Made by a program: the position numbers and the translations under genes
Notes under the pieces: generated by a model
Told to the model about the DNA's origin: nothing
What the model saw: the letters and a program-made list of their open reading frames with translations, nothing else
Databases searched by the model: none
In this document: piece after piece, positions 27,848-37,025 of the stretch
Layout: the number at the start of each line of letters is the position of its first letter
How positions within the stretch are numbered: position 1 is the stretch's first letter
Assembly (NCBI GenBank): GCA_947168445.1
Contig: CAMVLW010000004.1
Span: forward strand, 1-64,000
Length of the DNA: 64,000 bases
Direction of reading: 5' to 3'
Source of the DNA: an uncultured Clostridia bacterium
GTDB taxonomy: Bacteria; Bacillota; Clostridia; Oscillospirales; Acutalibacteraceae

Positions 27848-29239
27848 TTATTTCGCGGATCTCTTCTTCAGAACGATAACGAGGAGAACGCCCGCAGCGG
27901 CTACCAGAGCGCCGCCGATGATGGTGAAGGCAAGGGTGCCAGCGCCGCCGGTGTTGGGAAGCTTGGGCTTGGTATCGGTAATGGTAACACCGTGGTGGAT
28001 ACCATCTGTGATATTCTGACCGTCTTTTACAATCTTAACCTCGAATACGTTGTTGTTAACGGTGTAGCCTCTGGGAGCTTCGATTTCCTTTACATAATAG
28101 GTGCCCTCGGCAAACTTGTGGGTGAAAGCAGCAATACCGTCGCTGTTGGTAGTAGCTGCTTCAATCAGGGTTGTGCAAGCCTGCTCCTTATAAATACCAA
28201 TCTTTGCGTCTTTGAGCTTGATGTTGGTATCGTCAGCGTCAACCTTGGTTACGGATACTTTGTAGGTATATACGTTAACGGTGTCGCCCTTTTCTTCGTT
28301 GGTGTTGCCGGATTTGTTGGTGTACTTCAAGCCATCGGTGTTGGGGATGGGAGAACCGATTTTGGTAGCGGTTTCAGCCAGCTTGGTGGTGAAGATAACC
28401 TCAACATAATTGCCCTCTGCATAGAAAGCGTTGTCGTCCAGAGTTGTTTGGGGAATGGAGATACCGAAATCATAGGTAACGCCGTCAAACTTGGATGTGT
28501 CGGCACCAACCTTGCCGTAGCCGTTGATAGGGGTCTTGGTTGTGCCGCTTACGAGAGAAACAGAGGTGATTTTAACATCAGCCAAGCTGAGGTTTTCGGT
28601 GTCCATATCATCATAGATGATGAAGCTGGAGAGCTTGTTTTCGGTGGTACCGGTAACGTCTGCGGTCAGCTTGTACTTGATGGTGTCGTTCTGGTCAACA
28701 GACAGCTCAGTAACCTGCTCATCGGAGGAATTCAACAGATACTTGTGAACGGACGGAACGCCCTTCTCGGTAATCTTGCCGGTAACGTCAACGGTGTAGG
28801 ATTCGGTTTTGTTGGGCAGGGGAACGATGGAATCCTGAGTGATTTCCTTGTTGTTGAGCGCACGACCGGTGCACTTTACATAATACATACCTGCGGGAAG
28901 ATTGAAGGTATGAGTATTCTCGGTTGCAGTGAAAGTAAAGGAATCAACTGCATCGCCAATCTGAGCGTTGGTAGCAGCAGCAGCCGTCAGAACATCAGCG
29001 GTACTCTCGTCGCTCTGGTTGATTGCGGTTTGGATGGCGTCGTCTTGGGTGCGTTCAAAATGACCGGTGGTTTCATCAAAGTCCGCAAGCTTATATACGG
29101 AATAGGTATAGTCGGGCTTATAGCACTTAATGGTAAGGTCATACGTGGTTGGTTCTGCAGCGGAAGCCGCAAACGGAATTGCAAGCGCGAGCATCAAAAC
29201 TGCGAGCGCAATTGCAAGAACTCTTTTGGTTGTTTTCAT
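27848..29239 (-). CDS. SpaH/EbpB-type major pilin with LPNTG sorting signal
   Basis: Signal peptide; isopeptide/E-box YYVKEIEAPRGYT; LPNTGGAGTLAFTIIGGALVAAAGVLLVIVLKKRSAK. Confidence 0.92.
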   Translation of the reverse strand: MKTTKRVLAIALAVLMLALAIPFAASAAEPTTYDLTIKCYKPDYTYSVYKLADFDETTGHFERTQDDAIQTAINQSDESTADVLTAAAATNAQIGDAVDSFTFTATENTHTFNLPAGMYYVKCTGRALNNKEITQDSIVPLPNKTESYTVDVTGKITEKGVPSVHKYLLNSSDEQVTELSVDQNDTIKYKLTADVTGTTENKLSSFIIYDDMDTENLSLADVKITSVSLVSGTTKTPINGYGKVGADTSKFDGVTYDFGISIPQTTLDDNAFYAEGNYVEVIFTTKLAETATKIGSPIPNTDGLKYTNKSGNTNEEKGDTVNVYTYKVSVTKVDADDTNIKLKDAKIGIYKEQACTTLIEAATTNSDGIAAFTHKFAEGTYYVKEIEAPRGYTVNNNVFEVKIVKDGQNITDGIHHGVTITDTKPKLPNTGGAGTLAFTIIGGALVAAAGVLLVIVLKKRSAK

Positions 29240-29258
29240 TTGCTAAAATCTCCTTTGC

Positions 29259-32200
29259 TTATTTCTTGACTCTGTAGCGAGCCTTTTTGTTTCTCTTTGT
29301 ATAAAGCAGATATGCCGCGCCAAACAGGGTTGCGAGCGTAATGGCATAAACGCCTGCCATCTGCCAGCCGAACATGCCGCCGAAGCCGGAGTTGGGGCTG
29401 AGGATATGACCGTTTACATAGTCAAACTGCGGCGCGTAGGAACCGCTCAGGGGCAGTGTGAAGTAGTAGACAGTGTTGTTTTTGAAGTAGCCTGTGGTGG
29501 GATCGGTTTCCGCAATGGCATACCACTGGTAGGTTCTCTGCGACTCGTCCGCGTAGTACTTGTTGTCCGCGTACAGGGGCAGGTCGGTAAAGTGAACCGC
29601 CGTTTTGTTCTTTTTGCTGCCGTCGGAATTGGTAATCTCCATCGACTTGGTTGTGGCAGTCTTGAACGGCGATTTTCCGTCCAGCGATTCGCCGCCGACG
29701 CTTACCTTATAGATGGCAAACTCAACGCCGGAAACGTCTCTTTTGGCGGTGTCGCTCTTGATGACATACACTTCGCCCAGCTTAACGGTGTTGGTAAACT
29801 CAGCGGAATCAACGGTGTTGTTATTCAGCGAATAGGTCACGGTGGGCGTAAGGGTAATGCCGCTCTTGGTTACGCTCTTGGTTACGTTCACAACCACCTT
29901 GTATTCCTTGTCGTCATAGGACTTCACATCGGAATCAGCCTCAGCGGGAGCCTTCTCTCTGATGTAGAAGGTGTTGGTTGCCGCGTCGGTGTAGGTGCGG
30001 GTGGAGAAGGTCACTTTGCCGGTGGCGGTGCAGGGCTTGGTTTCGATTACCTGCTTTGAACTGTCGAGCAGCTCAAATTCAAACGCGCCGTCGGTGAGGT
30101 CGGCGTTTTGCAGCGTTTTGTGCGCGGTGAGGGTCACGGTGACCTGACTGGGCTTGAGCTTTTTGTTGGTAACGGTGATTGCGTTGTCGCTTGTGCGCAC
30201 GGTGATACCGCTGTCGCCGCCGGTCACGCTATCAAAGCTGTGCTCACCGTCGATGGCGTCCTTGTCCTCTTCAAATTTAACCTTGGCGCCCTGCGGAATA
30301 CCCGTAAAAGTCAGGGTTCTGCCGTTTTTAAGCTTGCCGTTATCCGCAAGCTTACCGTCGCTTGTCAGCGCGGTGGCGGTGTTGGTGTCGCTGGTGGTGT
30401 AAGCGAGGTTGTAGGTTTTCCAGCCGTCGCCCAAATCCACATAAACAGTGCCGCCGAACTCGGTGTTATCGGTTTCGCCGTTGGCAAGACCTGTCACTTC
30501 TTTGGTGATGGTGACGGGAGCAACTTTCGGGGTATTGACGAAGTCCGCCTGCAATTCCGCAAACTCAAAGGTATCGGGGTTTGTGGTGCTGTTAATCAGC
30601 TGCTTCACGCCGGTATAGGAAGTGATGCCGCTGCTCGTACCCTGATTACCCACTTTGTCGGTGTATGTCCAGTTTGTGTCATAAATCAGATAGCTGTTTG
30701 ACGCCTTGCTTTGCGTCACGTTAATCTTATCACCCGTGGTGAAGAAGGTATTAAAGTGTGCCGCTCCGCCCGACTTCAAATCGAAATAGGAATTTGAGGT
30801 CGTTTGAGTGCTGCCGCTTTCGGTGAGATAGGACAGATTGGAAACGGAATCTGTGCCGTTTGTACCTGCCGTGGGGGTAAAACGGAAGGAATCAAGCGCC
30901 TTAACAGCGTCTGTCAAGCCGCTGTTAATATCGGCTGTGTTAATGGTTTCGGTAACAGTGACCGCATTGCCAAGAGGAACCATAGTAAACGACATTTTAC
31001 AGTTACTCTCAAGCATACCGCGCTCCATATAGAAGATGCTCATTTTGTATGACTTGGTGTAATCAAAAGTAAATGTCTTTTTCTGTTCGTTCTTGCCGTA
31101 GACGTCGTTAGCAATCGCCTGTTTGTCCTTGAAGTTAATGGTACCCTTTGCCTGCTTATGGTTACCGCCGAGGTCGAGAACCAGTTGTGAGTTAGTGGTT
31201 CCGGTTTCGGTAATATAAACCCAAAGATCGTCGTCACCCGAATACTCAAAGGTGATGGGGTTGCCTGCGTTGTCAACGCCTCCCGCGGGAACGCGGAAGT
31301 TCATTTCTGTTTTAATGCCGAAGCCGTAGTCGAGGTTTTCGCTTGAACCGGAGCTTGACAGGCCCGCGTCAGCGGGTTTTTCCGCCCAATTCTTCACATC
31401 GGTGTTATCTCTCCAATAAGCGCCGAACGACAAATCCTCTACATCTTTTGTCTTGTTGCTGCCTCCGTCGTTAAAGACGCATTTGGTTGCGCCCACGGGA
31501 ATCGCGATTCTGACATTGGTGCCGCCGCCGGTGTAGGTGGACATTTTTGTGCCCGGCCAATCCGCTCCGACAGTTTGATTGCTGTTGTTGAAGAAATAGC
31601 AGTAGGTATTTGCCCAACCCTTGCTGTCAAAATATACATAGCGTGTTCCTGTGGTTTGGCTGCTGCGGTTGTTAAACGGGAAAATACCGTAGCCTGACTT
31701 ATACTTTTGACCTGTTGATGAATCGGTATCGTTCGGATTCATAAAGTACTGAATACCGTCGAGAACGCCGTAGGTTGTGCCCGAGCCGTAGTTTACTGCG
31801 GTGGGCGTTGTTCCGTTCCAGTTGAAATAGACGTTGTCCTTAGCGTTTGTTGAGTCAAACTCATACTTGGTAACGCCGTTTTCAACCGAAGTTCTGAACG
31901 GGAACTTACTGTTGATGACCGTGGCATAGCTGCCAAGCTGGTCGGGGTCAAAGTAAGGCGCCTTAAGCGTACCGGTCGCCATCAGATTGCCGTTTGCGTC
32001 GAGCGTATTCTGCATCAAACCCTGATAGCTCTGATACATATTGCTCAGACCGTTTGAGTTGTTTGCTGCATAGTTGAAGCGCGTCACGTTATAGCTGTTG
32101 GTCGCGTCCTTAAAGCTCTTTGCTCCGTCGCTGTCATAGCCTGCCGCTGCACCCTTGTGGTGACCGGAAGTGTTAAACGCGCCGTTTGTATTACAAAAGT

Positions 32201-32609
32201 TACCGAAATACAAAGGCGTTGCCCAGTCGCTGTGCGAATCGGCAGCAGCTTTAACAACATCACGGTTAAATTTGTAATACGGGAACCATTCGTCCTCGGA
32301 GCCGTTAAAGCCTGTACCGTACTTTCCGATACTGGTAATCCAACTGCCGTCCACTTCATCATCTGTCAAATAGTCATAATAAGTGGCATTTGTCCAGAAA
32401 ATATTGTTCTTGTTATCTGCGTTGTTCGCGTTAACAGGAGCAGTATAAGTGGTGGAAGCACCGATTTCGCCGTCCACACTCGCCGCAGATGCCGAATTAA
32501 TTCCCGCTGTTACCGCAGGAACAACGCCGGAAGCGACCAAAACCGCCGCCAGCACAGGCGCAACAACCTTTGCCTTCAGGCTTCTGCTTTTGCTGTGTTT
32601 GCTTTGCAA
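29259..32609 (-). CDS. Large pilus adhesin/tip-like protein: fibro-slime domain with CBM26-like insertion, Cna-B-like repeats
   Basis: FEYSGDDDLWVYI...LVLDLGGNHKQAKGTINF...MERGMLESNCKMSF; YVYFDSKGWANTYCYFF...WPGTKMS...FNDGGSNKTKD; C-term LSPNSGFGG plus TM and basic tail. Confidence 0.85.
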   Translation of the reverse strand: MQSKHSKSRSLKAKVVAPVLAAVLVASGVVPAVTAGINSASAASVDGEIGASTTYTAPVNANNADNKNNIFWTNATYYDYLTDDEVDGSWITSIGKYGTGFNGSEDEWFPYYKFNRDVVKAAADSHSDWATPLYFGNFCNTNGAFNTSGHHKGAAAGYDSDGAKSFKDATNSYNVTRFNYAANNSNGLSNMYQSYQGLMQNTLDANGNLMATGTLKAPYFDPDQLGSYATVINSKFPFRTSVENGVTKYEFDSTNAKDNVYFNWNGTTPTAVNYGSGTTYGVLDGIQYFMNPNDTDSSTGQKYKSGYGIFPFNNRSSQTTGTRYVYFDSKGWANTYCYFFNNSNQTVGADWPGTKMSTYTGGGTNVRIAIPVGATKCVFNDGGSNKTKDVEDLSFGAYWRDNTDVKNWAEKPADAGLSSSGSSENLDYGFGIKTEMNFRVPAGGVDNAGNPITFEYSGDDDLWVYITETGTTNSQLVLDLGGNHKQAKGTINFKDKQAIANDVYGKNEQKKTFTFDYTKSYKMSIFYMERGMLESNCKMSFTMVPLGNAVTVTETINTADINSGLTDAVKALDSFRFTPTAGTNGTDSVSNLSYLTESGSTQTTSNSYFDLKSGGAAHFNTFFTTGDKINVTQSKASNSYLIYDTNWTYTDKVGNQGTSSGITSYTGVKQLINSTTNPDTFEFAELQADFVNTPKVAPVTITKEVTGLANGETDNTEFGGTVYVDLGDGWKTYNLAYTTSDTNTATALTSDGKLADNGKLKNGRTLTFTGIPQGAKVKFEEDKDAIDGEHSFDSVTGGDSGITVRTSDNAITVTNKKLKPSQVTVTLTAHKTLQNADLTDGAFEFELLDSSKQVIETKPCTATGKVTFSTRTYTDAATNTFYIREKAPAEADSDVKSYDDKEYKVVVNVTKSVTKSGITLTPTVTYSLNNNTVDSAEFTNTVKLGEVYVIKSDTAKRDVSGVEFAIYKVSVGGESLDGKSPFKTATTKSMEITNSDGSKKNKTAVHFTDLPLYADNKYYADESQRTYQWYAIAETDPTTGYFKNNTVYYFTLPLSGSYAPQFDYVNGHILSPNSGFGGMFGWQMAGVYAITLATLFGAAYLLYTKRNKKARYRVKK

Positions 32610-32910
32610 ATTTTTTCCTCCTTTTCCATAAAATTACTTAGTATTTGCGCAGATTATTTTCAAAAAGGCAAGCAACTTTTATGAATAATCTACGAATACC
32701 CGATAACATTATAGTATCATTCTACTTGTTTATAATTCTCTGTAAGAATTTTATTAAAGAAAAATAAAAAATTTTTCTATGTTTATCCCACATTTCGCCA
32801 TATTTGTGAAATTGCCTAAATTGCATGTCGTTTTTTCAAAAAATTATACAAATTGCGCCGCTTTCCAAAATAGTTGCTGTTTTTCCGCAGTATTTTGTTC
32901 ATTGCTCAAA

Positions 32911-32939
32911 TTGACTTTGCGCGACAAATTCCGTACAAT
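32911..32939 (+). promoter_or_regulatory. SigA-type promoter for the zinc-ribbon gene at 33008
   Basis: TTGACT, 17 bp spacer, TACAAT. Confidence 0.75.
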
Positions 32940-33007
32940 AAATTGGTACGCTATATATAATGAAAAGGAACATCTTACGTACAAGCACAAAAAGGAGAGT
33001 AGAAAAC

Positions 33008-34639
33008 ATGTTTTGTGAAAATTGCGGACATCAGGTAAGAGAGGGCGAGCGCTTTTGCGAGGCGTGCGGCGCTCCGCTGCAGCCGGTTGCGCCGGTTCAG
33101 CCCGCGCAGCAGCAGGCCGAACAGCCTGCACAGCCGTTTGAGCAGCCCGCTCAGCAACCAATTGAGCAGCCGTTTGAGCAGCCCGCTCAGCCCAATCCGT
33201 TTGACGCACCCACACAGCAATATACCCCCACACCGGCACAGCCCGCTCCCAAAAAGCCCATGTCGAAGAAAACCAAGATGATTCTCTTGATTTGCGGCAT
33301 CGGCGCTGCGGTTTTGACAGCGTTTTTGATTGTGCTGTTCACCGCGATTATTCCTGCGGCAAAGAATGCCGGCAAACTCGACCTCAAGGACTACATCATT
33401 GCCAAGTTCGACAATGTTTATGACAGCGACGAGGTCAAGCAGCTTTCCGACGGCAAAATTAACGGTGAGTTTACCGTTGACGTTGAAAAGTTCATCAAGG
33501 AGCAAAAGCTGCCTGAGGACACCGACCCCTATGACACCGCGCTGATGGAGTTTTACAACATTGCCGACATCCGCTTGGAGAAAAAGACAGGCGAGGTAAA
33601 TCCCGAAGATTACAGCAACTATTTCTACGGCGCCAAGCAGGACGACGTGTTCACCGTAATCATCAGCTGGCCGACAGAAGGCGGCGCGCTTGCCGAATCC
33701 TACAAGCGTCAGCTTGCGGGAATTGAAAGCCGCTACGGCGTAGGCTTCAAGACCGAAAACGTCAGCTTTGACGTGAAGCTTGCCGACGAGCTGAGCCGCG
33801 AGGGAATCACCGTTTTGGTTCCGCAGGAAACCGACCTGCTGGGTTATATCAAGAAAAACAACCTGATTGAAACCCAGGGCGACACCGACGGCAGACTTTC
33901 GGTGTCCATTAAGAAATTTGAAACCACCATCGGAGATTTTGTGTTCAAGCACGACAGCGACAGCACTTCGGTGGAGATTTACGACAAGAACAACAAGTAT
34001 ATCGACAGCTTCTATCTTGAATTCTCCGACACCTACCGCCTGAAAAACGGTGATACCGTCACCCTGGGCTATGATAACTACTATGTGGACTATCTGGTGA
34101 ACAAGGGCATTGCACTGACCGGAGAGAAGATTACTTACACCGTCAGCGGCAACGTAACCGCCACAACCGCTCCGGCAACCACCGCACCCGCAGGCAGCAC
34201 ACCCGCTGCGACCACACCCGCAACCACGGCGCCTGCCGCGAGCACTCCGAACACCCAGCCCAAGGAGGAAGGCATGACCGCCGCCGAAGCGAAGGCAAAC
34301 GCGGAATTGCTCAAGGGATATTTGATGGAGCATGTCTACGAAAATGACAGCAAGGCGAAAAAGGGCGACAAGATTGACATTAAGAACATCTACTACTGCC
34401 ACAGCACGGATTCCAGCTACCGCCGCATTGTGTTCATTTATGAGAACACCACCGGAAAATATTTCAGAGCGTTGGAAACCGCTCCCGAATATCTGACCGT
34501 CAAGAACGGCAAGCTGGACGCTTCAATGGCATATTTCAGCGAGAGCGACCCCGGCAAAACCTTGGCGGAGGCAACCGAAAACAACTGGTATCTCAGCGAA
34601 ACCTACAGCAAGTTTTACGATATTACCAAGGTTTTGTAA
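33008..34639 (+). CDS. Zinc-ribbon, Gln/Pro-rich linker, TM, large extracellular domain protein
   Basis: MFCENCGHQVREGERFCEACGAPL; TM MILLICGIGAAVLTAFLIVLFTAII; Thr/Pro/Ala linker. Confidence 0.75.
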   Translation: MFCENCGHQVREGERFCEACGAPLQPVAPVQPAQQQAEQPAQPFEQPAQQPIEQPFEQPAQPNPFDAPTQQYTPTPAQPAPKKPMSKKTKMILLICGIGAAVLTAFLIVLFTAIIPAAKNAGKLDLKDYIIAKFDNVYDSDEVKQLSDGKINGEFTVDVEKFIKEQKLPEDTDPYDTALMEFYNIADIRLEKKTGEVNPEDYSNYFYGAKQDDVFTVIISWPTEGGALAESYKRQLAGIESRYGVGFKTENVSFDVKLADELSREGITVLVPQETDLLGYIKKNNLIETQGDTDGRLSVSIKKFETTIGDFVFKHDSDSTSVEIYDKNNKYIDSFYLEFSDTYRLKNGDTVTLGYDNYYVDYLVNKGIALTGEKITYTVSGNVTATTAPATTAPAGSTPAATTPATTAPAASTPNTQPKEEGMTAAEAKANAELLKGYLMEHVYENDSKAKKGDKIDIKNIYYCHSTDSSYRRIVFIYENTTGKYFRALETAPEYLTVKNGKLDASMAYFSESDPGKTLAEATENNWYLSETYSKFYDITKVL

Positions 34640-34667
34640 GCGGTAAGTAAGTTACAGGTAATAAAGA

Positions 34668-34700
34668 AATCAGTCAGGAGTTATTGTTCCTGACTGATTT
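34668..34700. terminator. Bidirectional terminator between convergent genes
   Basis: AATCAGTCAGGAG-TTATTGTT-CCTGACTGATT. Confidence 0.85.
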
Positions 34701-34712
34701 TGTTTTTGCCGT

Positions 34713-35753
34713 TCAGTTTTCCTGTTTCAACATCTTTTGAAACGCCGTGGGCAGGGCGTAGCTTTTCTTCATGTCCTCTGCCGTTGCCCAGATAAAGCCG
34801 CCGCTTTTTTCAATAACGGCAACGCGCCAGCCCTTCATCAGCCAGTCTACATGCGTGAATACGTGCTTGGCTTCCTTTATATAGGAAACGTCCGTGATTT
34901 TCAGTCCCCGGTCCGCAAGGAGAGAACGGATTTCAGCTTCGCTGAGAAAGCCTTCCACATTCGGCAGCTCGTACATACCCGCGAGCAAGCCTGACGCGCC
35001 GCGTTTTCTCAGCGCGGTCTCCCCCGACGGCGCAACAATGTGCAGCACGGTCTTTTGCTCCTGACGGCGCTTTTGCCGCTTGATACGCACAGGCAGCTCG
35101 GCGGTTAAGTTTTCCCTGAACGCCGCACACTGCGCCCGCAGCGGACATTCGGCGCAGTTTGGCTCGCCGTTGGGCAGGCAGACCACCTCGCCCAACTCCA
35201 TCAGCGCTTCGTTAAAGTCGCCCGCCTGCTCCGGCATAACAGCAAAAAGCCGCTGTGTGACCGCCTTCTTGGTTTCGGGCAAAAGCACGTTTTCGCGGCT
35301 TGCGGTCACGCGGGAAATCACGCGCAGCACATTGCCGTCCACGGCGGGCACTTTTTCGTTAAAGCAGATGGAGGCGATTGCGCCGGAGGTGTAGTCTCCG
35401 ATTCCCGCAAGCTTCACAATCTCCGCATAGCGCCGCGGAAAAGCACCGCCGAAATCGTTCATCACGGTCTGTGCCGCCTTTTTGAGATTGCGGGCACGGC
35501 TGTAATAGCCCAAGCCCTCCCACAGCTTGAGCAGACGGTCGTCGCTGACTTCGCTCAGACTCTTTATATCAGGCAATTCGCGCATAAAACGCGCATAATA
35601 CCGCATGACCGCCTCAATCCGCGTTTGCTGCAGCATGATTTCAGACACCCAAACGTGGTACGGCTCCCTGTCCTGCCGCCACGGCAATTCCCGTTTGTTT
35701 TGCGCATACCACGCCAAAAGCGGTGCGGCGATTGCGCCAAGCTTGTTTGACAT
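34713..35753 (-). CDS. mutY: A/G-specific adenine glycosylase
   Basis: LPWRQDREPYHVWVSEIMLQQTRIEAV; LPGIGDYT-like LAGIGDYTSGAIASI; CxxxxxxCxxCPLxxxC Fe-S loop. Confidence 0.94.
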   Translation of the reverse strand: MSNKLGAIAAPLLAWYAQNKRELPWRQDREPYHVWVSEIMLQQTRIEAVMRYYARFMRELPDIKSLSEVSDDRLLKLWEGLGYYSRARNLKKAAQTVMNDFGGAFPRRYAEIVKLAGIGDYTSGAIASICFNEKVPAVDGNVLRVISRVTASRENVLLPETKKAVTQRLFAVMPEQAGDFNEALMELGEVVCLPNGEPNCAECPLRAQCAAFRENLTAELPVRIKRQKRRQEQKTVLHIVAPSGETALRKRGASGLLAGMYELPNVEGFLSEAEIRSLLADRGLKITDVSYIKEAKHVFTHVDWLMKGWRVAVIEKSGGFIWATAEDMKKSYALPTAFQKMLKQEN

Positions 35754-35859
35754 AACATCGCTCCTTCAACAGCATTATAAAAATTGCGGCGCGGTTTGTC
35801 AAGACACTGTCGACTTTTGCGGAGATTCATGCTATAATGGGCAAAAAGGAGGCGACGGC

Positions 35860-36246
35860 ATGAGCACGCTCAGATTTGAAATTTTTGACTACGCACGCGA
35901 AAAATACGCCGCCGAGCCCGAATTTCCGTGGCTGCGGCTTCCCGATTACGCGGTGCTGCGCCACAGCGACAACCGCAAGTGGTTTGGCATTGTCATGGAC
36001 GTGCCGCGAAACAGGCTTGGACTTTCGGGCGAGGAGCGCGTGGATATTCTCAACGTCAAGCTGCCTGGCGCGGAGGACGTGCTGTTTTACACCTCTCAAC
36101 CGGGGATTTTGCGCGGCTACCACATCAGCCGGGGCAACTGGATTTCGATTCTCCTTGACGGCACCGTACCTCTCGGCGAGGTGAAACGGCTGCTCGATTT
36201 GGGCTTCCGCGTGACCGAAACGCAAAAGAAAAAGAAAAATTTTTAA
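35860..36246 (+). CDS. MmcQ/YjbR family protein
   Basis: YAVLRHSDNRKWFGIVMDVPRNRLGL; GYHISRGNWISILLDGTV. Confidence 0.85.
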   Translation: MSTLRFEIFDYAREKYAAEPEFPWLRLPDYAVLRHSDNRKWFGIVMDVPRNRLGLSGEERVDILNVKLPGAEDVLFYTSQPGILRGYHISRGNWISILLDGTVPLGEVKRLLDLGFRVTETQKKKKNF

Positions 36247-36279
36247 AATTTTCAAATTTCGTCCTTTTTTGTAAGAGTG

Positions 36280-36308
36280 TTGTCATAGTCGGTGTGCTAC
36301 TATATAGT
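36280..36308 (+). promoter_or_regulatory. SigA-type promoter for the small ORF at 36360
   Basis: TTGTCA, 17 bp spacer, TATAGT. Confidence 0.7.
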
Positions 36309-36359
36309 CACAACAGAAAAACAAAACAACAAAGAAATTTACAAAAAGGAGCGATTCAA

Positions 36360-36554
36360 ATGTTGAAACTCATGCTTTTAGCCACCGCCGCTGCAGCCGC
36401 AGTCTTTACCGCCGCACAGGCAACCAAATCCACTACCGCACCGAAATGCGGAAACGCCGAGTTTATGCCGCCTTCCGAGACCCCGCATTGGAACCGTCCC
36501 GACCTTGACGAGCCGACAGCCGCGCATTACGGAATGGACTATATGTATGTGTGA
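36360..36554 (+). CDS. Small protein with N-terminal hydrophobic segment
   Basis: MLKLMLLATAAAAAVFTAAQATKSTTAPKC...; preceded by AAAAGGAG and a good promoter. Confidence 0.6.
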   Translation: MLKLMLLATAAAAAVFTAAQATKSTTAPKCGNAEFMPPSETPHWNRPDLDEPTAAHYGMDYMYV

Positions 36555-36576
36555 TTCTATGGATAACAAGCAATAT

Positions 36577-36654
36577 AAAGAGCCGCTTGGCTTCGGTTGA
36601 CAACGCCATGTGCTGTTTAGGCAACGCATGACAAACCGGAACAAGCGGCTCTTT
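36577..36654. terminator. Long (about 78 nt) hairpin downstream of the small ORF
   Basis: AAAGAGCCGCTTG...CAAGCGGCTCTTT with an inner CTTCGGTTG/CAAACCGGAA pairing. Confidence 0.7.
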
Positions 36655-36657
36655 TGC

Positions 36658-36960
36658 TTATAGGTAGGATTTTTTGCGGTTCATATCGGTAATCAGCGAG
36701 GTGATGGCGGAATCGGTTCCTGCATGCAGCGGCTCGCCGCCGCCAAACATGGTGCGCGACTCAATGATGGTGGCGTAATGCGCCGGCTCTTGTCCGGGAT
36801 ACAAGCCGTCAAACCCGGCGTCAAGCGCTTCATCAAAACAGGGCTGGAAATCAGCGCCGTTCTGTGCTATGATAGAGAAGAAATCAAAATCCCCGGAGGT
36901 AAAAAGCATGTTAATCAATTTTAATGAAATACAGGAGCTCACCATGCCGTGCATGAGCAA
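36658..36960 (-). pseudogene. Possible fragment of a suppressor-of-fused-like protein
   Basis: FDEALDAGFDGLYPGQEPAHYATIIESRTMFGGGEPL resembles the SUFU family start, then diverges and stops. Confidence 0.35.
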
Positions 36961-37006
36961 CGGCGAGGACGACTTTGTTATGCTGACAATCGTTGTCGCA
37001 AAATGA
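36908..37006 (+). pseudogene. Possible N-terminal remnant of a cupin protein
   Basis: MLINFNEIQELTMPCMSNGEDDFVMLTIVVAK after a strong RBS GGAGGTAAAAAGC. Confidence 0.4.
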
Positions 37007-37025
37007 GCCCGGCAAGGAGCGCAAA

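Noticed and set aside
27992-29269. 425-aa plus-strand ORF across the pilin gene
   Set aside because: Mirror ORF of the pilin; the minus-strand product has a signal peptide, E-box and LPNTG signal
32975-34402. 475-aa minus-strand ORF antisense to the zinc-ribbon gene
   Set aside because: Low-complexity antisense shadow with no start/RBS context; the plus strand has promoter, RBS and zinc ribbon
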